Source of the DNA: Lactarius indigo
Taxonomy: Eukaryota > Basidiomycota > Agaricomycetes > Russulales > Russulaceae
NCBI GenBank assembly: GCA_025766275.1
Contig: JAFKAC010000010.1
Coordinates: 1,984,001-2,048,000 of the forward strand
Direction of reading: 5' to 3'
DNA length: 64,000 nucleotides
Positions 24,352-37,605 of this stretch are shown in pieces (within the stretch, counting starts at the first letter, position 1; each line of letters begins with the position of its first letter). The notes under the pieces were generated by a model, which worked only from the letters and a program-made list of their open reading frames with translations, did not search any database and was not told the origin of the DNA. A program made the position numbers and the translations under genes.

Positions 24352-27165
24352 ATGACTAGGAAAACCCGATGAAGAAATAAATCTCGATGTGCTGACCTCG
24401 AGGCTCAGCCTGAGGACGAAGGTGTGCATTACAACCCTATTCCCCAATCTCCACTCACCCTTCTTTACAAAGATATTAGCGGGAAGGGTACTCATGAAAT
24501 AATTACCCACGCATATAGACGTGAGGGTGAAGCTTCGGGAGTCACTGGGAGTAATGCACTCGTTGGAGCAGACCGCAGCGAAGCTCAGGCCGGCTCGTCA
24601 ACTCGGCCGCAGGCGCAAGGCCAGAAAGATATACCTCACCAACCCTGGTGAGCGCAGCGCAGCTCCCTATTATCTACAGGCAGAAATCATGACGATAGAA
24701 CTCCTGACGATAATACCGCTCAATCAATGTCCTCCGAAATGCCTCGCACTGGCATGATCAGGGGATTTCGATGACAACGCCAACGCCTTGTGGTCTCTTC
24801 ATGTGAAGGAAGCAACGAGCCACGACGAAGCCCGGATCCAAACCCTAAAAGACGATATAGGACGGCGTCCTCATATTCGTGCGTGTTTATATTTCCATTC
24901 TCATTTCACCCCGAGCTCATGCACTTTCATCAAGGCCGGTTTATTCTCCGCTGCTCTCACTTCCTTTTTCGTCGACAAGATTCACGACCTTCAATCCAAT
25001 CCGGCCCAGCAGATGGTCTACTACCAGCAACAGAACGTCGCACTACTCGTTCCAGATCTCCAACCAGGTCTCCTCCATCGCACCACAGGTCTCCATCTCA
25101 TCCACTCCACCTCTACCTTACGTTTTTCAGTATAAACCCTTCTGATGTCCGAGTCAACGTTTTCTGGTTCATGAGCCTAGTCTTTAGCATAACCGCTGCG
25201 CACCTCGCGACTCTCGTCAACAATGGGTACGCGACTATATGCATGTGTTTCAGCGGTACGGCAATCCTCTGAAGAGTGCCCTACTGCGCCAATATCTATA
25301 TGAAGGCGCGGAGGGATGGTATATACCTGTGGTCGCGGAATCTGTTCCAGGCCTCGTCCACGTTTCCCTCTTCTTATTCTTCTTGGGTCTCGGTGACTTG
25401 CTCCTCAATGTAAACACCACCATCGGCGTCACCACTATCGTCCCGATTACCAGTTGCGCGTTTCTTTACGTGTTCAGTATGTTTGCTCCGGCCATCAAAC
25501 CTACAATCTCCATTTCGAAACCCATTCTCTGGCCTGATATGGTATCTGAAGCAGAAGGTTCATCCGCGAAGCTACTGGGATCGCGCAGTCTGGTGGATCC
25601 CTCAAGGCTGTGAGCTCGAATATATCTGAAGGACAGATGCAATTGGCCATGGAAGAGAGCGATGAACGCAAAGGTCGTGACTGTTCGCTCAATCCAATGG
25701 CTTATTCACAGTCAGACAGAGATGACGAGATGGAGTCTTTCGTGATGGCTATCCCAGGCTCTTTTACGTCGAAATGGTGACTTGACATATGGAGAAAGGC
25801 CGCTGAAGTAAAGCGATATGAAGACATGGACCTCAGGCAGAATGGCGCAGATCTTCGCATATCCATCATACGGCATCATCATTTCCCTCTCTTCCAGCGT
25901 ACCTGCCATCCTCTTGGCCTCCTTCGCTCCCTTGGACGTATTGTTGAGTTCCGCTCCACGAATGGCACCTCCCGCGATGTGACCCGGCTAATGACTCACC
26001 TCCCCAGTGATATTCGGTGCCCGACGACCCCAACACACAGAGATCCTGCCATCTACGATCTTTGCAAGCGTATACGACACCTGGTTGCTACATGCGATAA
26101 CCGCAGCGTATTCGCAGACGAGGGACTGTGGCTCAAGCGCACGCGCGGATCTGTTGAAACGGACGGCGTCACTCGTGATCTACGCCGGATCAAACCAGAA
26201 CTGTTCGGAGATCTCTGGAAGTTGCTCCACTTTCTATACGAATTCATCGTGATCCGAGGGGCGTTACTTCCACAGCACCGGGATCTGGCGGGTTATTTGC
26301 TGCGCGCTTTACGTGTCTCTCCTTTGTGATCGTCAATCGAGGAACAGCAAACCGCGATAGGATGAAGCTGGATGCGCGTGTTGCTATCGATACCCTTCAC
26401 AGTTCCGGAATGGAAGGCTGGCGGCGAACAAACAACAAATGGCGATGACGATGAAAATGCACTCAGGAGCGCCCGAAGCATCGACGATTATTTCGAGAAC
26501 GCGAGGCAATTTTGTCTGCATGGGCTGCAGTGGAGCATTTAGATCCCGGAAAGTGGGAATGACAGGAAGAGCGGGTGAGGAAGGTCCTGGCGCGCGATCA
26601 TGAGACCGCCATCTCCATGCTCGAACGCACCTGCTTCTTTCAACGGACCGTCTAGCGAACGTCGATAGAACGCTCTTTGAGATCAATTATTCGATCTCTG
26701 CTTTGATAGCAGTTTGATCTTTTGCGTGCGCGGTGCATATTTCGATACGTTCCGAGCAGACAGAACTCATTCAACCGAACCGATTCTTTGGTTCAACCGA
26801 AAAAAGGCCTACGTTCTTACCCCAGGTCGTATTCCTGCATAAACGCCTTCGATTCCTATGCTCCTATTCCTCCAAATTACATGACACTGTCGATGGGCGA
26901 GGTAATGGGGTCCTATCAAGAGATTCTCAAGAGCCCGGGGTCCTTGTGGGACGAGTCGGACAAACGCAAGTGGTCGGGCGTTCGTCAACGACATCTCATG
27001 GAACGACGACTGTGGCGCCTTCGTGACTTCCGCGACGGCGGTGGCTTCGAATTTTGGGTCGAACTTTTTTTCCTTATCGTCGAACAATTATTGACTATAC
27101 CGTCATCGCCTGACGCCCACTCCGCTCTCGTTGTTGGGACGTTCAGAGCCACCACATTCAAGTCT
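24352..27165 (+). pseudogene. DUF6535 membrane protein, copy 2 (heavily decayed, 3' truncated)
   Basis: The first exon begins like its relatives (MTRKTR) but meets a TGA at 24370. The membrane module is split over several frames between 24880 and 25610, and many small gaps follow. The last recognisable part is LFFLIVEQLL ... VVGTFRATT near 27060-27160. The conserved 3' block that follows in the intact copies (RQHKHSIGTQRVILNLVCD) is missing. It is flanked by the intact oxidase (left, back to back) and an oxidase remnant (right). It is non-functional. Confidence 0.85.
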
Positions 27166-27539
27166 GTCTGGTTGATGATCGACAATCGATAATCCCTGAA
27201 TCCACTGCCCCCTCGCGCTGATGCTGAGCGCTGACACTGAGTACTAATGCTTTACTCGGATTAGATTCGATTGCTTCGTTGACGGACGAGCGGTGATCTG
27301 GTGATGATCCGTGTACAGTACTACTACTAGTCGCGCCCGTGCCTGCGCCGTAGAGGAAAACCGGCCCGACCACGCGTTTCCGACCGCCGGACGGACGTTG
27401 GCGCTACCCCCCACATTAGCAGATACAAACAACTGCCAGGCACAGGAGTGAAGGGAACAGCAGCAGGATGTGATCCGCATGAACTTGAAGTGAGGTAGAG
27501 CGCTCATGAAAAAGTTAGTTATGACCCCGCATTCGACGG

Positions 27540-27900
27540 CACCGCGTGAAGCCTAGCCGCTGACGCCGTACAAGAACAATGGCCCCCTAACCCTGCCCCT
27601 GATCTGCGCCACCGCGAGCAACGCCTGCCAGTCCTTCACCTCGAAAGAGATTGGCGCTACCGGCGCTCTTCACCATTGCAGTGCTGAAGAAGGGGGTCTC
27701 TCGGGACCTAAATGCAGAGTCATCACAGAAACGACGGTGGAATGCAAATGTGGGGCGCATGTCGAGAGTCGCAGACGCAGATGCACAGAAGACCGAAGCC
27801 AGAGATCTCGAGGGCCGAGGCAATATACAGTACTATGAGATCAAGAGAGGCCGGAGCCGAAGGCGCCCGTTACCGATTTGGTAGGTCGGTTTGGTAGGCG
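27540..27900 (-). pseudogene. Questin oxidase remnant (middle part)
   Basis: The minus strand reads MRPTFAFHRRF and TAMVKSAG, corresponding to EKRPTFAFLRRI and VVPKAGDS of the intact oxidase. No other part of the gene is left between DUF6535 copies 2 and 3. Confidence 0.6.
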
Positions 27901-28119
27901 GTGCGTACGAGGTGTGAAAGTGTCTATTGGATCGCAAGAGAGCGCGGCCACGCACGACACTAGGCTGTGCGCACCAGATCCCTGTTATCGCAAACCGAAT
28001 ACAGCGCTTCCTCAGGCCACTGCCTCGGGTTATAACTTTCAAGTTGACACTCAGGCTTCCCTTGATTCGCGCAGTTTCCATCCCTTCTGTCATCCTATCC
28101 GCTTTATCTACAACTTTCT

Positions 28120-31100
28120 ATGACTAGGAAAACCCGGAGAAGAAATAGATCTCAAGGTACAGACCTCGAGGCTCAGCCCGAGGGCGAAGGTGTGCATTAC
28201 GACCGGTCCTGCACTCTCTGCTCACCTCCATATAAAGATGAAAATCGTGAAGTTTCGAGTCAGATCGGCTCGTCAACTCGGCCGCAGGCACAGGAGCGTA
28301 AAGATGACCCGTCCAACTCTGGTGAGCACAATTTCCTAGTATCCCACTGATTTTATGATTTAACACGTTAGAAACGTGCAGGCGAAATTGATCAACTTGG
28401 TGATGATAGAATACCAGGCGACATAACACAACCAATGCCCTCCGAAATGCCTCGCATGATCGGGGATTTCGATGACAACGCCAATGCCCTGTGTTCTCTT
28501 TACGTGAAGGAAGCAAAGAGTCACTGACGAAGCCCTCGTTCAATCCATCAAAGACGATATGGACGGCGTCCTCATATTTGTGCGTATTTATATTTCCATC
28601 GTCACCCACTACCCCGAGCTCACGCACTGTCATCCAGGCCGGATTTTTCTCTATTGCCCTTACTTCCTTTCTCGTCGATAAGGTTCACGATCTTCAAGTC
28701 GATCCGACGCAGCAGCTGGTCTACTACCAGCAACAGAATGTTGCGCTACTCGCTCAGATCTCCCAGCAGGTCTCCTCCATCGCTCCGCAGGTCGCCATCC
28801 CATCCGCTCCACCTCCACCATATGATTTTAGTCTAAATTCGTTCTGACGTCCGGGTCAACGTTTTCTGGTTCATGAGCCTAGTCTTCAGCGTTTCCGCCG
28901 CACTCCTCGCAACTCTCGTCCAACAATGGGTACGCGACTATATGTACGTCTTCCAGCGTTATAGCAATCCTCTAAAGATTGCACGACTGCGCCAATATCT
29001 ATGTGAAGGCGCGGAGGGATGGTATATGCCTGTGGTCGCGGAATCTGTGCCGTGCATTGTCCACGTTTCCCTCTTCTTATTCTTCTTGGGTCTCGGTGAC
29101 TCGCTCCTCGCCGTGCACACGACTGTCGCCATCACCACTATCGTCCCGATTACCATTTGCGGCTTCCTTTACGTAGTTCAGCATGTTCGCTCCGATCATA
29201 AACCCCCAATCTCCATTTCGAAACCCATTCTCCCCCTTGATCTGGCTTCTGAAGCAGAAGGTGCATCCGCGAAGCTACTTGAATCGCGCATCTGATGGAT
29301 CCCTCAAGGCTGTGAGCCAAAACATATCTGAAGCACAGATACAACTGGCGATGGAAGAGAGCGATGAACGCAAAGATCGTGACGTTCGGTCAATCCGATG
29401 GCTTATCCATCAGCGGACAGAAGATGACGAGATGGAATTGCTCGTGATGGCTATCCCTGGCGCCTTTACGTCGAAATGGGGAGTCAACGTGTGGAGAAAG
29501 GTTTCTGGAGTAGAGCGATATGAAGACATAAACTCAAGGCCGAATGATCCGACAGTCAGATCACGCAAGCGATGCAGATCTTCACATGTCCGTTATACCA
29601 CATCACCGTTCTCCCCATTTCCAGAGGACCTATCCTCTTGGCTTTCTTCGTCCCCTTGGACGTATTGCTGGGACACAGATGACGAATGAAACTCCACACG
29701 ATATTACAGTAACCCAGCTACTGCCTCGCCTCCCTATTAATGTCCAGCTGCCTGACGATCCCTATGCACACCGAGACCCTTCCATCTACGATCTCTGCAC
29801 GCGTATACGACACCTGATTGCTACATGCGATAATCGCAGCGTATTCACAAACCAGGAATTGTGGCTCAAGCGCGCGCGGGGATGTGTTGAAACGGCGGCG
29901 TCACTCATTGTCTGTGCCGATATCAAACCGGGATTGTTTGGAGACCTCGGAAGGTTACTTTATTCACTACGCCAAATCACCGGGCACTATACGGAACTGG
30001 GATCTGACGGGCTATTCGTTTCGCGCTGGACATGCCTGTCCATTGTGGTCGTCAATCGAGGAATGACAAACCATGATGAGATAAAACTGGCTGCGCGTGT
30101 TGCTATCGATGCCCTTTCACGGTTCGGAATGGAAGACGATGACGAAGAAACAAGCAATGGGGATGACGACGAAAACGCACTCAGGAACGCCAGAAGGATC
30201 GATGATTATTTCGAGAACGCGAGGCAATTTTGTCTGCATGGGCTGCGTGGAGCATTGAGACCCTCGGAAGCGGGAATGGCGGAGGATCAGGTGAGGGAAA
30301 TCCTGGCACGCGATCACGAGGACGACATCTCCATGCTTGAACGCATCGTTCTTGCAGCGGACCGTGTTGCGAACATCGATGGGGCGATCTTTGAGGTCAA
30401 CGATTCGATCTGTGCTTCCGCCAGTGGTTTGATCTCATTCGTCCATGGCGTAATTTTCGATCAGTTCGAGCCGACGGGACTCGCTCAAGAGACCCGATTC
30501 TTCAATCCAACCATAGAAAGCACAGGATTCTTGCCCCAGTTCGTATTCCTGCATCAGCGCCTTCGACTTTTATGCTCCTATTCTTCCAAATTACGCGACA
30601 TCATCGATGGACAAGTCAACGGCACCTACAAAGAGGTGCTCGAAAGCCTAGGCACTTTGTGGAAAGGGTCGGACGACCCTAGATGCAAGCGGTCGGTCAT
30701 TCATCAACGACATCTCATGGAACGGCAACTATTGCGTCTGCAAGATCTCCGTGACGGCGGTGGCTTTGGGTTTGGGGTCGAACTATTTTTCCTTGTAGCC
30801 CATCAACTGTTAACTATACCATTGTCGCCTGACGTCCACTCTTCCCTCATTGTTGGAACGTTCAGAACCATCACATCCAACTGGAGGCAACACAAACACT
30901 CTATCGGGACGCAGCGTGTCGTTCTTAACCTCGTCTGCGACCTGGCTATACTTGACCGTGGCCTCTTGTCCAATCTGGCTTTCCCAGGATACATTACTGA
31001 CGAACTTCTGGCGCTGTTGGAGAACATGGTGGAGGGGCAGTCCGGTTCGCATATTGATGACGCAATAAAGGAGCTGGACAGCGCGATCGAGGAACAAGAC

Positions 31101-31205
31101 GTTGTTCAAGCTCCGGAGAGGTCTACAGAAGTCCATCTGTTTAGGGCAGAGGCGGTCAAGGTTATCTCTCGTTTGCGGCTACATGTGCCCTCTTATATAG
31201 AGTAA
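28120..31205 (+). pseudogene. DUF6535 membrane protein, copy 3 (5' frameshifts, long intact 3' frame)
   Basis: The start at 28120 (MTRKTRRRNRSQGTDLEAQP) has the family layout of exons. Single-base changes relative to the intact copies break the frame near 28525 (extra base in the SHDEA segment), 28845, 29175 and 29570. From 29544 to 31205 the frame is open for 553 codons. It contains ELWLKRARGCVETAAS, ARRIDDYFENARQFCLHGL, LPQFVFLHQRLRLLCSYSS, HKHSIGTQRVVLNLVCD and the usual C-terminus. A full-length product is impossible without frame corrections; a truncated product from an internal ATG cannot be excluded. The next element is an oxidase remnant in convergent orientation. Confidence 0.85.
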
Positions 31206-31285
31206 CGTGAGAGTGACCATTACCAGCATCAATGATCCACTACCTCGATACGCGGACACTTACTATTAATACTTCACTGGAATAG

Positions 31286-32130
31286 ATGATATTCGATCGT
31301 CTCGTCAACGGACGGGTGATGAATGTGCCTGTAAACTCGTCGGTAATAAAGTCGCCTCTTTGCTCGCGCCTAGGGTATTCAGCATTGAATAATCGTCCCG
31401 ACCCCAACGCGCGGCGAAGTCCGCGAGTAAGCGTGCGATTTTCGGCGTGTGTCCCACAGGAAATCAGCCACGCTCTGGATAACACGTAGCCACATCCATA
31501 CCCTCTAGGCTCTGCCTGGAAGCGAACGTCAGCGCACGCTCTAGAATGTCGCCGCGTATAAATCGGCGATGGCCTGGTTGCCGTGCGTGTTGTACCAGGA
31601 CAAGAACAAGGGGAGGTACGCCTGGAACAGAAACGGGCGACTGGCGAATGAGAGTCCGTAAAGAAAAAATATGCGTAGTTGTGACAGGAAGAGTGCTGGG
31701 GTGACAGAGAAGATGAAAGAGTGGGAGAGGGAGGAGTGCCCAGGCGAGGGGGAAGAGCAAGAGGCGGAGTGCGTCCGAGTCAGTACTGAACGTTGAACGT
31801 GCGTCCGCGCTTCTGGTGTCGTAGCAGATCACGTTACTCCACACGACCTCCTCCTCGTCCTGACCCCTCAGCTATGCCGCCTCCGCACGCCATTGCCCTG
31901 CGAGTTACTTGTTCGTCTAATGGCGCATTTGGACAACAAGATTGCGCTACTGGCACTATTCACTACGGTCGAGCGTTGGAGAAGGGGGTCGCTCTAGAGC
32001 CCGACGGTGAACGAGGGGTCGTCGTATATGCGGCAGCAGAATCAAAACGCGGGGCTTGTCAGGAGCGGATGCAGACATGCGAAAGCCTGAGACCTTGAGG
32101 CAGTAAGTGAGATTGGAGGGCGAGGTGAAT
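31286..32130 (-). pseudogene. Questin oxidase remnant (C-terminal half)
   Basis: The minus strand contains PKIARLLADFAARWG near 31400-31450, and, in another frame, WYNTHGNQAIADLYAAT near 31560-31605, which matches TWYISRGNIPIPIQEFYSAT of the intact gene. A further similarity to the DUF4243 exon 3 region runs to about 32130. Frames are interrupted throughout. Confidence 0.7.
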
Positions 32131-32452
32131 ACATGAATGCTTCTCGTGAGCAATCCGTGATTCGTCTATCCGAGGCGACTCAGGCGAGGTCGCAGACGAG
32201 CGGGCGGGGCTTCTCGAAGTAAGTCGATACAGGCAGGTGCGGGGGGCTCATCACCGATCCCTCGGCAGTTACAGAGTGCAGTGACTAAGTAAAATGGAGT
32301 ACTTCGGCTATCAAGAACCACGTGTTCAAGCGAATAGGCGACAAGGAAGACATGTGCCATGTGTGTTCTAACCCCACACTCGTTCCTCGCAGTGGCAACC
32401 GATTTGACGTTCCCGGGCCCTCGCTCTGCCCTCGCATCCTGCACAACTTTTA

Positions 32453-35400
32453 ATGGCTAGGAAATCCCGGAGAAGAAATAAATCACAAGGTGCTGATCTT
32501 GAGGCTCAGCCTGATGATGAAGGTGTGCGTCACAGCCTGGCTTGTACTCTCCGCTCACCTTCCATACGAAGAGGTTAGACAGAAAAGAGCTCATGAAATG
32601 GGTACCCTCGCTTCCGGATGCGAGGGTGAAGCTTTGGGAATCACTGGAAGTGCACCTGTGCGAGAAACAGACCGGGAAGCTCAACTAGGCTCATCAACTC
32701 AGTCGCAAGCGGAAGGGACCCAGAAAGATGACCACTCCAACCCTGGTGAGCGCAGAACCTTACCCTTTTAACGCCGATAAGTTTTCGATCTAACATGTCA
32801 TAAACGAACAGGCATACGTGATCGACCTGGCCACCGTCGAACCCCTGGTGACATTACCCAGTTAATGCCCACTGAAACGCCTTACATGAACGGGGATTTC
32901 GATGACAACGCTAACGCCTTGTGGTCTCTTCACGTTAAGGAAGCAAAGAGTCACGACGAAGCCCGAATACAAACCCTAAAAGATGATATGGATGGCGTCC
33001 TCATATTTGTGCGTGTTTGTACAAATGTACTTCCATATCACTTTCTATCTCGAGCTGATGTACAGTCGCCAGGCCGGTTTATTCTCCGCTGCTCTTACTT
33101 CCTTCGTCACTGATAAGATTCACGACCTTCAAGTCGATCCAGCCCAGCAGATGGTTTATTACCAACAACAGAATGTTGCCCTACTCGCTCAGATCTCCAA
33201 GCAGGTTTCCTCCATCGCACCACAAGTCTCCATCCCATCCACTCTGCCTCCACCTTATCCCAATTTCAGTCCAAACTCCTCTGCTGTCCGGGTCAACGCT
33301 TATTGGTTCATGAGCCTAGTCTTCAGCATTTCCGCTGCGCTCCTCGCAACGTTGGTTCAACAATGGGTACGCGACTATATGCACGTGTTTCAGCGGTACA
33401 GCAATCCTCTGAAGAGTGCCCGACTTCGCCAATATCTATACGAAGGCGCGGAGGGATGGTATATGCCTGTGGTCGCGGAATCTGTTCCAGGCCTCGTCCA
33501 TGTTTCCCTTTTCTTATTCTTCTTGGGTCTCGGCGACTCACTCCTCAATGTAAACACCACCGTCGGCGTCACCACTATCGTCCCGATTGCCATTTGCGGC
33601 TTGCTCTATGTCCTGAGTATGTTCGCTCCGATCATAAACCCTCAATCGCCATTTCGAAACCCATTCTCCGGCCTCATCTGGTATCTAGCACATAAGGTGC
33701 ACCCGCGAAGTTACTCCGACCGGGTCACTGGCGGAGCGCTCAAGGCTCTGAGCACGAACATGTCTGAAGGACAGGCACAATTGTCGATGGAAGCAAACGA
33801 CGAACGCAAAGATCGCGACGCTAGGGCAATTCAATGGCTCATTCATAATCGGACGGAGCACGACGAGATGGAATCATTTGTGTTAGCTATCCCTGGCGCT
33901 TTCACATCGAAATGGGGCGTCGAAGTATGGAAAAATGTTTCCAAAGTCAATCAATATGAAGACGCGAATTTCAGAGCGACTGGTGGTTTCCCACCTCCAC
34001 AACACATCTACCGCCCCCGCAGCCTCCTCCGTTCCCTTAGTCATGCGATTGGGATACGGACTACAAATGACATCCCCCGCGATGTGCTTCATGACGCAGT
34101 CAATGCTTCATCTTTCTCGCGGTAGTCCGGCGACCGACGACCCTCATGCAAGTGACGATCTTGCCATCCACGATCTCTGCAAGCGTGTACGGTACCTTAT
34201 CGACACATGCAAGAATCACAGCCTATTCACCAAAAAAGAATTGTGGCGCATACGTGCACGCGGATGCGTTGAAACGGTGGCGTCACTCGTGTTCTGTGCA
34301 GATATCAAACTGGAACTATTTGGAGATCTTGGGAAGGTTGCTCCGTGAACTAGGCGAATTCGAGAGGATCCGTGATCTTTCAGCGGCGGGATCTGACGGG
34401 GCATTCGTCACGCGTTGGACATGCCTATCTCTTGTAGACGTCACTCGAAGGATTTCAAACCATGATACCATAGAAGCGAACGCGCGTTTGGCCATCAATT
34501 GCCTTTCACGATTCCGAATGGAAGACGACGGTGAACAAACTGCACAATGGCGACGAAGACTGAAAATGCACTCAAGAACGCCCGAAGGATCGACAATTAT
34601 TTCGAGACTGCGAGCCAAATCTGCATAGATGGGCTACGAAGAGCATTTCAGACCCTGGGAAGTGGGAAGAACGGAAGATCAAGTCAGGGATGTCCTGGCG
34701 CGCAATCACGTGGCCGACATTTCCACGCTCGAACGCATCGCTCCTGCAGCGGACCACATGTTAAACATCGATAGCTTCATCTCTCAGATCAACAGTTGGA
34801 TCCACTATGTCAGCATTGGCTTGATTGCACATCTTCCTGGCGTATCTTTCGATCAAACAGGACCTAGCCAGCCAATCCGATTCTTCAGTCCTTCAGTTTC
34901 CAAAGGTCAAACATTCACTCCCCAGCTCGTATTCCTTTGTCGACGCCTTCGACGCTTATGCTCCTATGCCCCAAAATTACGTGACGTCATCAATGGACAA
35001 GACAACGGCACCTACCAAGAGATGCTTGAGAGCCTGAGGACCCTATGGGGCGATGCCGATCGCGGACACTCGATCGTTCGTCAACGACATCTGACATATT
35101 TGATGGAACGACAACTTTGGCGCTTGCAAGATCTCCGTGACGGCAGCGGCTTCGGATTTTCAGTCGAACTGTTCTTCCTTGTGCTTGCAGATCTATCATC
35201 CACGGCGTCCTCATGGGACACCCACTCGGCCCTGTATATTGGAACATTCAGATCCTATCACATCTGACTGGAGGCAACACAGGCATTCTATCGGGACGCA
35301 TCGTGTTATTCTTAACCTTATCTGCGACCTGGCTAGGCCTGACCGTGGCATGTTTTCTAATCGCGGTTATCCAAGATACATTACTGACGAGCTTCTGATC

Positions 35401-35547
35401 TTGGTGGAAGGGCAGTCCGGTTCGCATGTTGACGATGCGATGAAGGAGCTGGACGCTGTTCCTCATTCGTTCCAAGAAGGACGTCTGTTTGGGGCAGAAG
35501 CGATGAGGGCTATCTCCCGTTCGCGAGCTCCTTTGCGGTCTTCATAG
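32453..35547 (+). pseudogene. DUF6535 membrane protein, copy 4 (frameshifts in the C-terminal half)
   Basis: The start at 32453 (MARKSRRRNKSQGADLEAQP) is followed by the usual exons. The membrane module and the linker are open up to about 34120 (frame 32983-34125). The variable linker is shortened, going straight from YEDANFRA to GGFPPPQ. The frame then shifts near 34120, 34335, 34620 and 35265, while each segment is still recognisable (HDLCKRVRYLIDTC, RIDNYFETAS, LVFLCRRLRRLCSYAPKL, RNIGILSGRIVLFL in a shifted frame). The segment between TDELLIL and VEGQSGSH also lacks a few residues (LGNM). It probably encodes no full protein. Confidence 0.83.
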
Positions 35548-35685
35548 AGTAGCGCAAGAGCGGCCGTTCCCAGTATCAAAATAGAGGACCCAGAAGATTT
35601 GAAAGCAAAATAGTCCAAAAATCAATTATCTCGTTGACGATTGAGAGATGACGACGACATTAACGTGCATTGAATTTATCAGTAT

Positions 35686-37605
35686 TTAAGCACTTTTTCT
35701 CGCATTGTACTCATCCAACACCGGGAAACCGTCCCGATCCCAGTGCCCCGCCTTCTCGCCCTCGTCCACCCATCCGAGCCGATCGAATGTGAGTCCGGCG
35801 ACTCGCAAGAACAGCGTCCCATCTAGTCTCTCGATACCCTCGAGTGCCGGTGCCTTCTCGTCCGCGGCAGGAAAGGCAGAAAAGTACCCCGGCGCTTCGA
35901 GTGCCCCAGCGCGCGGCGAAGTCCGAGAGCGCTCGCGCGAGCTTCGGCCCGTGCTCATCCGGGAACCGAATCCCGCTCTCCATGACACGCGGCCACGCGC
36001 TTACGGGCGCTTGCCTCCAGCCGGCGCCAGCTCTAGCTCCAGCGGGGGCGAATAGTTGGGTTTCTGTCGCTGCATAGAAGTCCGCTAATGGGCAGCGCGT
36101 GGCAGCCGCGCATGATGTACCAGGCGGCTGAAACGGCGAGGTACGTCTGGAGCAACAGCAGGCGACTGGCGAACGAGAGGCCGGGCGTTCTGGAGCCGCA
36201 TAATGAAACGGAAGATGACTCTTCCTTGAGGATAAGCTTCGGCAGGAAGAGGGCTGAGGTGACGAGGTGTGCGCTGAGTGGTGAGAGCTGAAGTCAAACT
36301 GCTCGAGTCCGAATAGATCAGAGAAGGGCGTACTTAAAAAAATCGGCGTTCATCTCGCGTCCACTGGCCCCGCGCGACAGCCCAGCCGCCGATACCGTAC
36401 CAGATAACAGTTCCCCCACACAACCTCCTCCACCATGCCCCTCAGCCGTGCCTCCGCGCCTGCGCCACCGCCCGCACCCGCTACCCGCCAGCCACTCCTC
36501 CGCCCACTCCCGAACTAGATCGTGGATCGCGCCGCCGATGCTCTTCACCACAGGCTTCGTACTGGAGCAGTGGGTCACTTGGGAGCTCGACGGAGGACGC
36601 GGCGTTGCGGATGCGGCGGTGGAATGCAAATGTGGGCCGCTTCTCGGGAGGAGATGCACACGCAGACGTGCCGAAGCCTGCGGATTCGAGGACAAGCGCG
36701 AGATTGGAGAGGTCGACATTGGTGTCCGTTGCTGAGTTGGTAAAGTAAGATGGAGGAATGAGCTCGGTTTGGTCAGCCGCGTGGACTGCAGCCTGTGCAA
36801 GGCCTGTGAGTGACGTGTAGATCGCGCGTGCGTGGTGGTGGGGGGTGTCAGATTACTGGGGAATGTGTATTGAGAAAGTGCGTGTTACGTACCTCCTACG
36901 ATCTGTCCGATGATCCCAAACTCGAGCCCGTGGGCGAGGTGAATGAAGGGATGGACCAGTCCCGCCAGAAGACGATTCAGCATCTCCGGCTGCACCTTCT
37001 CTCTCGAAGTCGCGTCCATCGGCCCTTTGCGAGGCCAGACCTGAAGTTGTACTCGGGAGAGAAAATGAAACGCTCGATCGCCTCAATTGGTGAGTGGACT
37101 CTGCAGGTAATCTGAGAAGAACGCAAGGTAGGCATCATAGTACCTGGCGAAGGGTGTCCCGTTTTAGCCACGATCACACTTAAGAGACATAACATTTACT
37201 TTTCATCACCCAAATGTTCTGTAAAGTTCTCTTCGGTAATCGGACCGGGGCTCACGAGTGTGGGTTGCAACATGGGAAGGTGTATGATTTTGTACACGTC
37301 TCTGATTAGCTCCGGTGACGCGCCTAATCCATATACGGCCAAAACGTGATAACAGGCGTGACTGAGGAAGGAGCGAGTAAGTTCAAGCATGGGTGTAGAA
37401 TTTTCCGCAAACGCGATTCGTACTTGTGGAATTTAAGATGGTTCACGAAGGGTGAGTGATTCTTAAAATCATGGCGAAGGACCTCAAGAACAGCCTGGGT
37501 GCTCACGTGGGTCGGCCCAGGCAAGCCAGTCGATGTGGGAGTCGAATAGAACTTGTCGAGGAGGTCTTCCGAGACGCCGCTAGCAAATGTTGAGGAAAAA
37601 GACAT
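35686..37605 (-). pseudogene. Questin oxidase-family gene, second long copy (frameshifted)
   Basis: The minus strand start at 37605 (MSFSSTFASGVSEDLLDKFYS) matches the intact oxidase, with the same intron after FH and then NHACYHVLAVYGLGASPE and EENFTEHLGD. Later exons retain KRPTFAFHRRIR and REWAEEWLAG, and the last exon retains ARALSDFAARWG and LDGTLFLRVAGLTFDRLGW. The two halves of the last exon (near 35900) are in different frames, and exon 3 also changes frame near 36560. This is the best preserved of the dead copies. It is convergent with DUF6535 copy 4. Confidence 0.8.
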
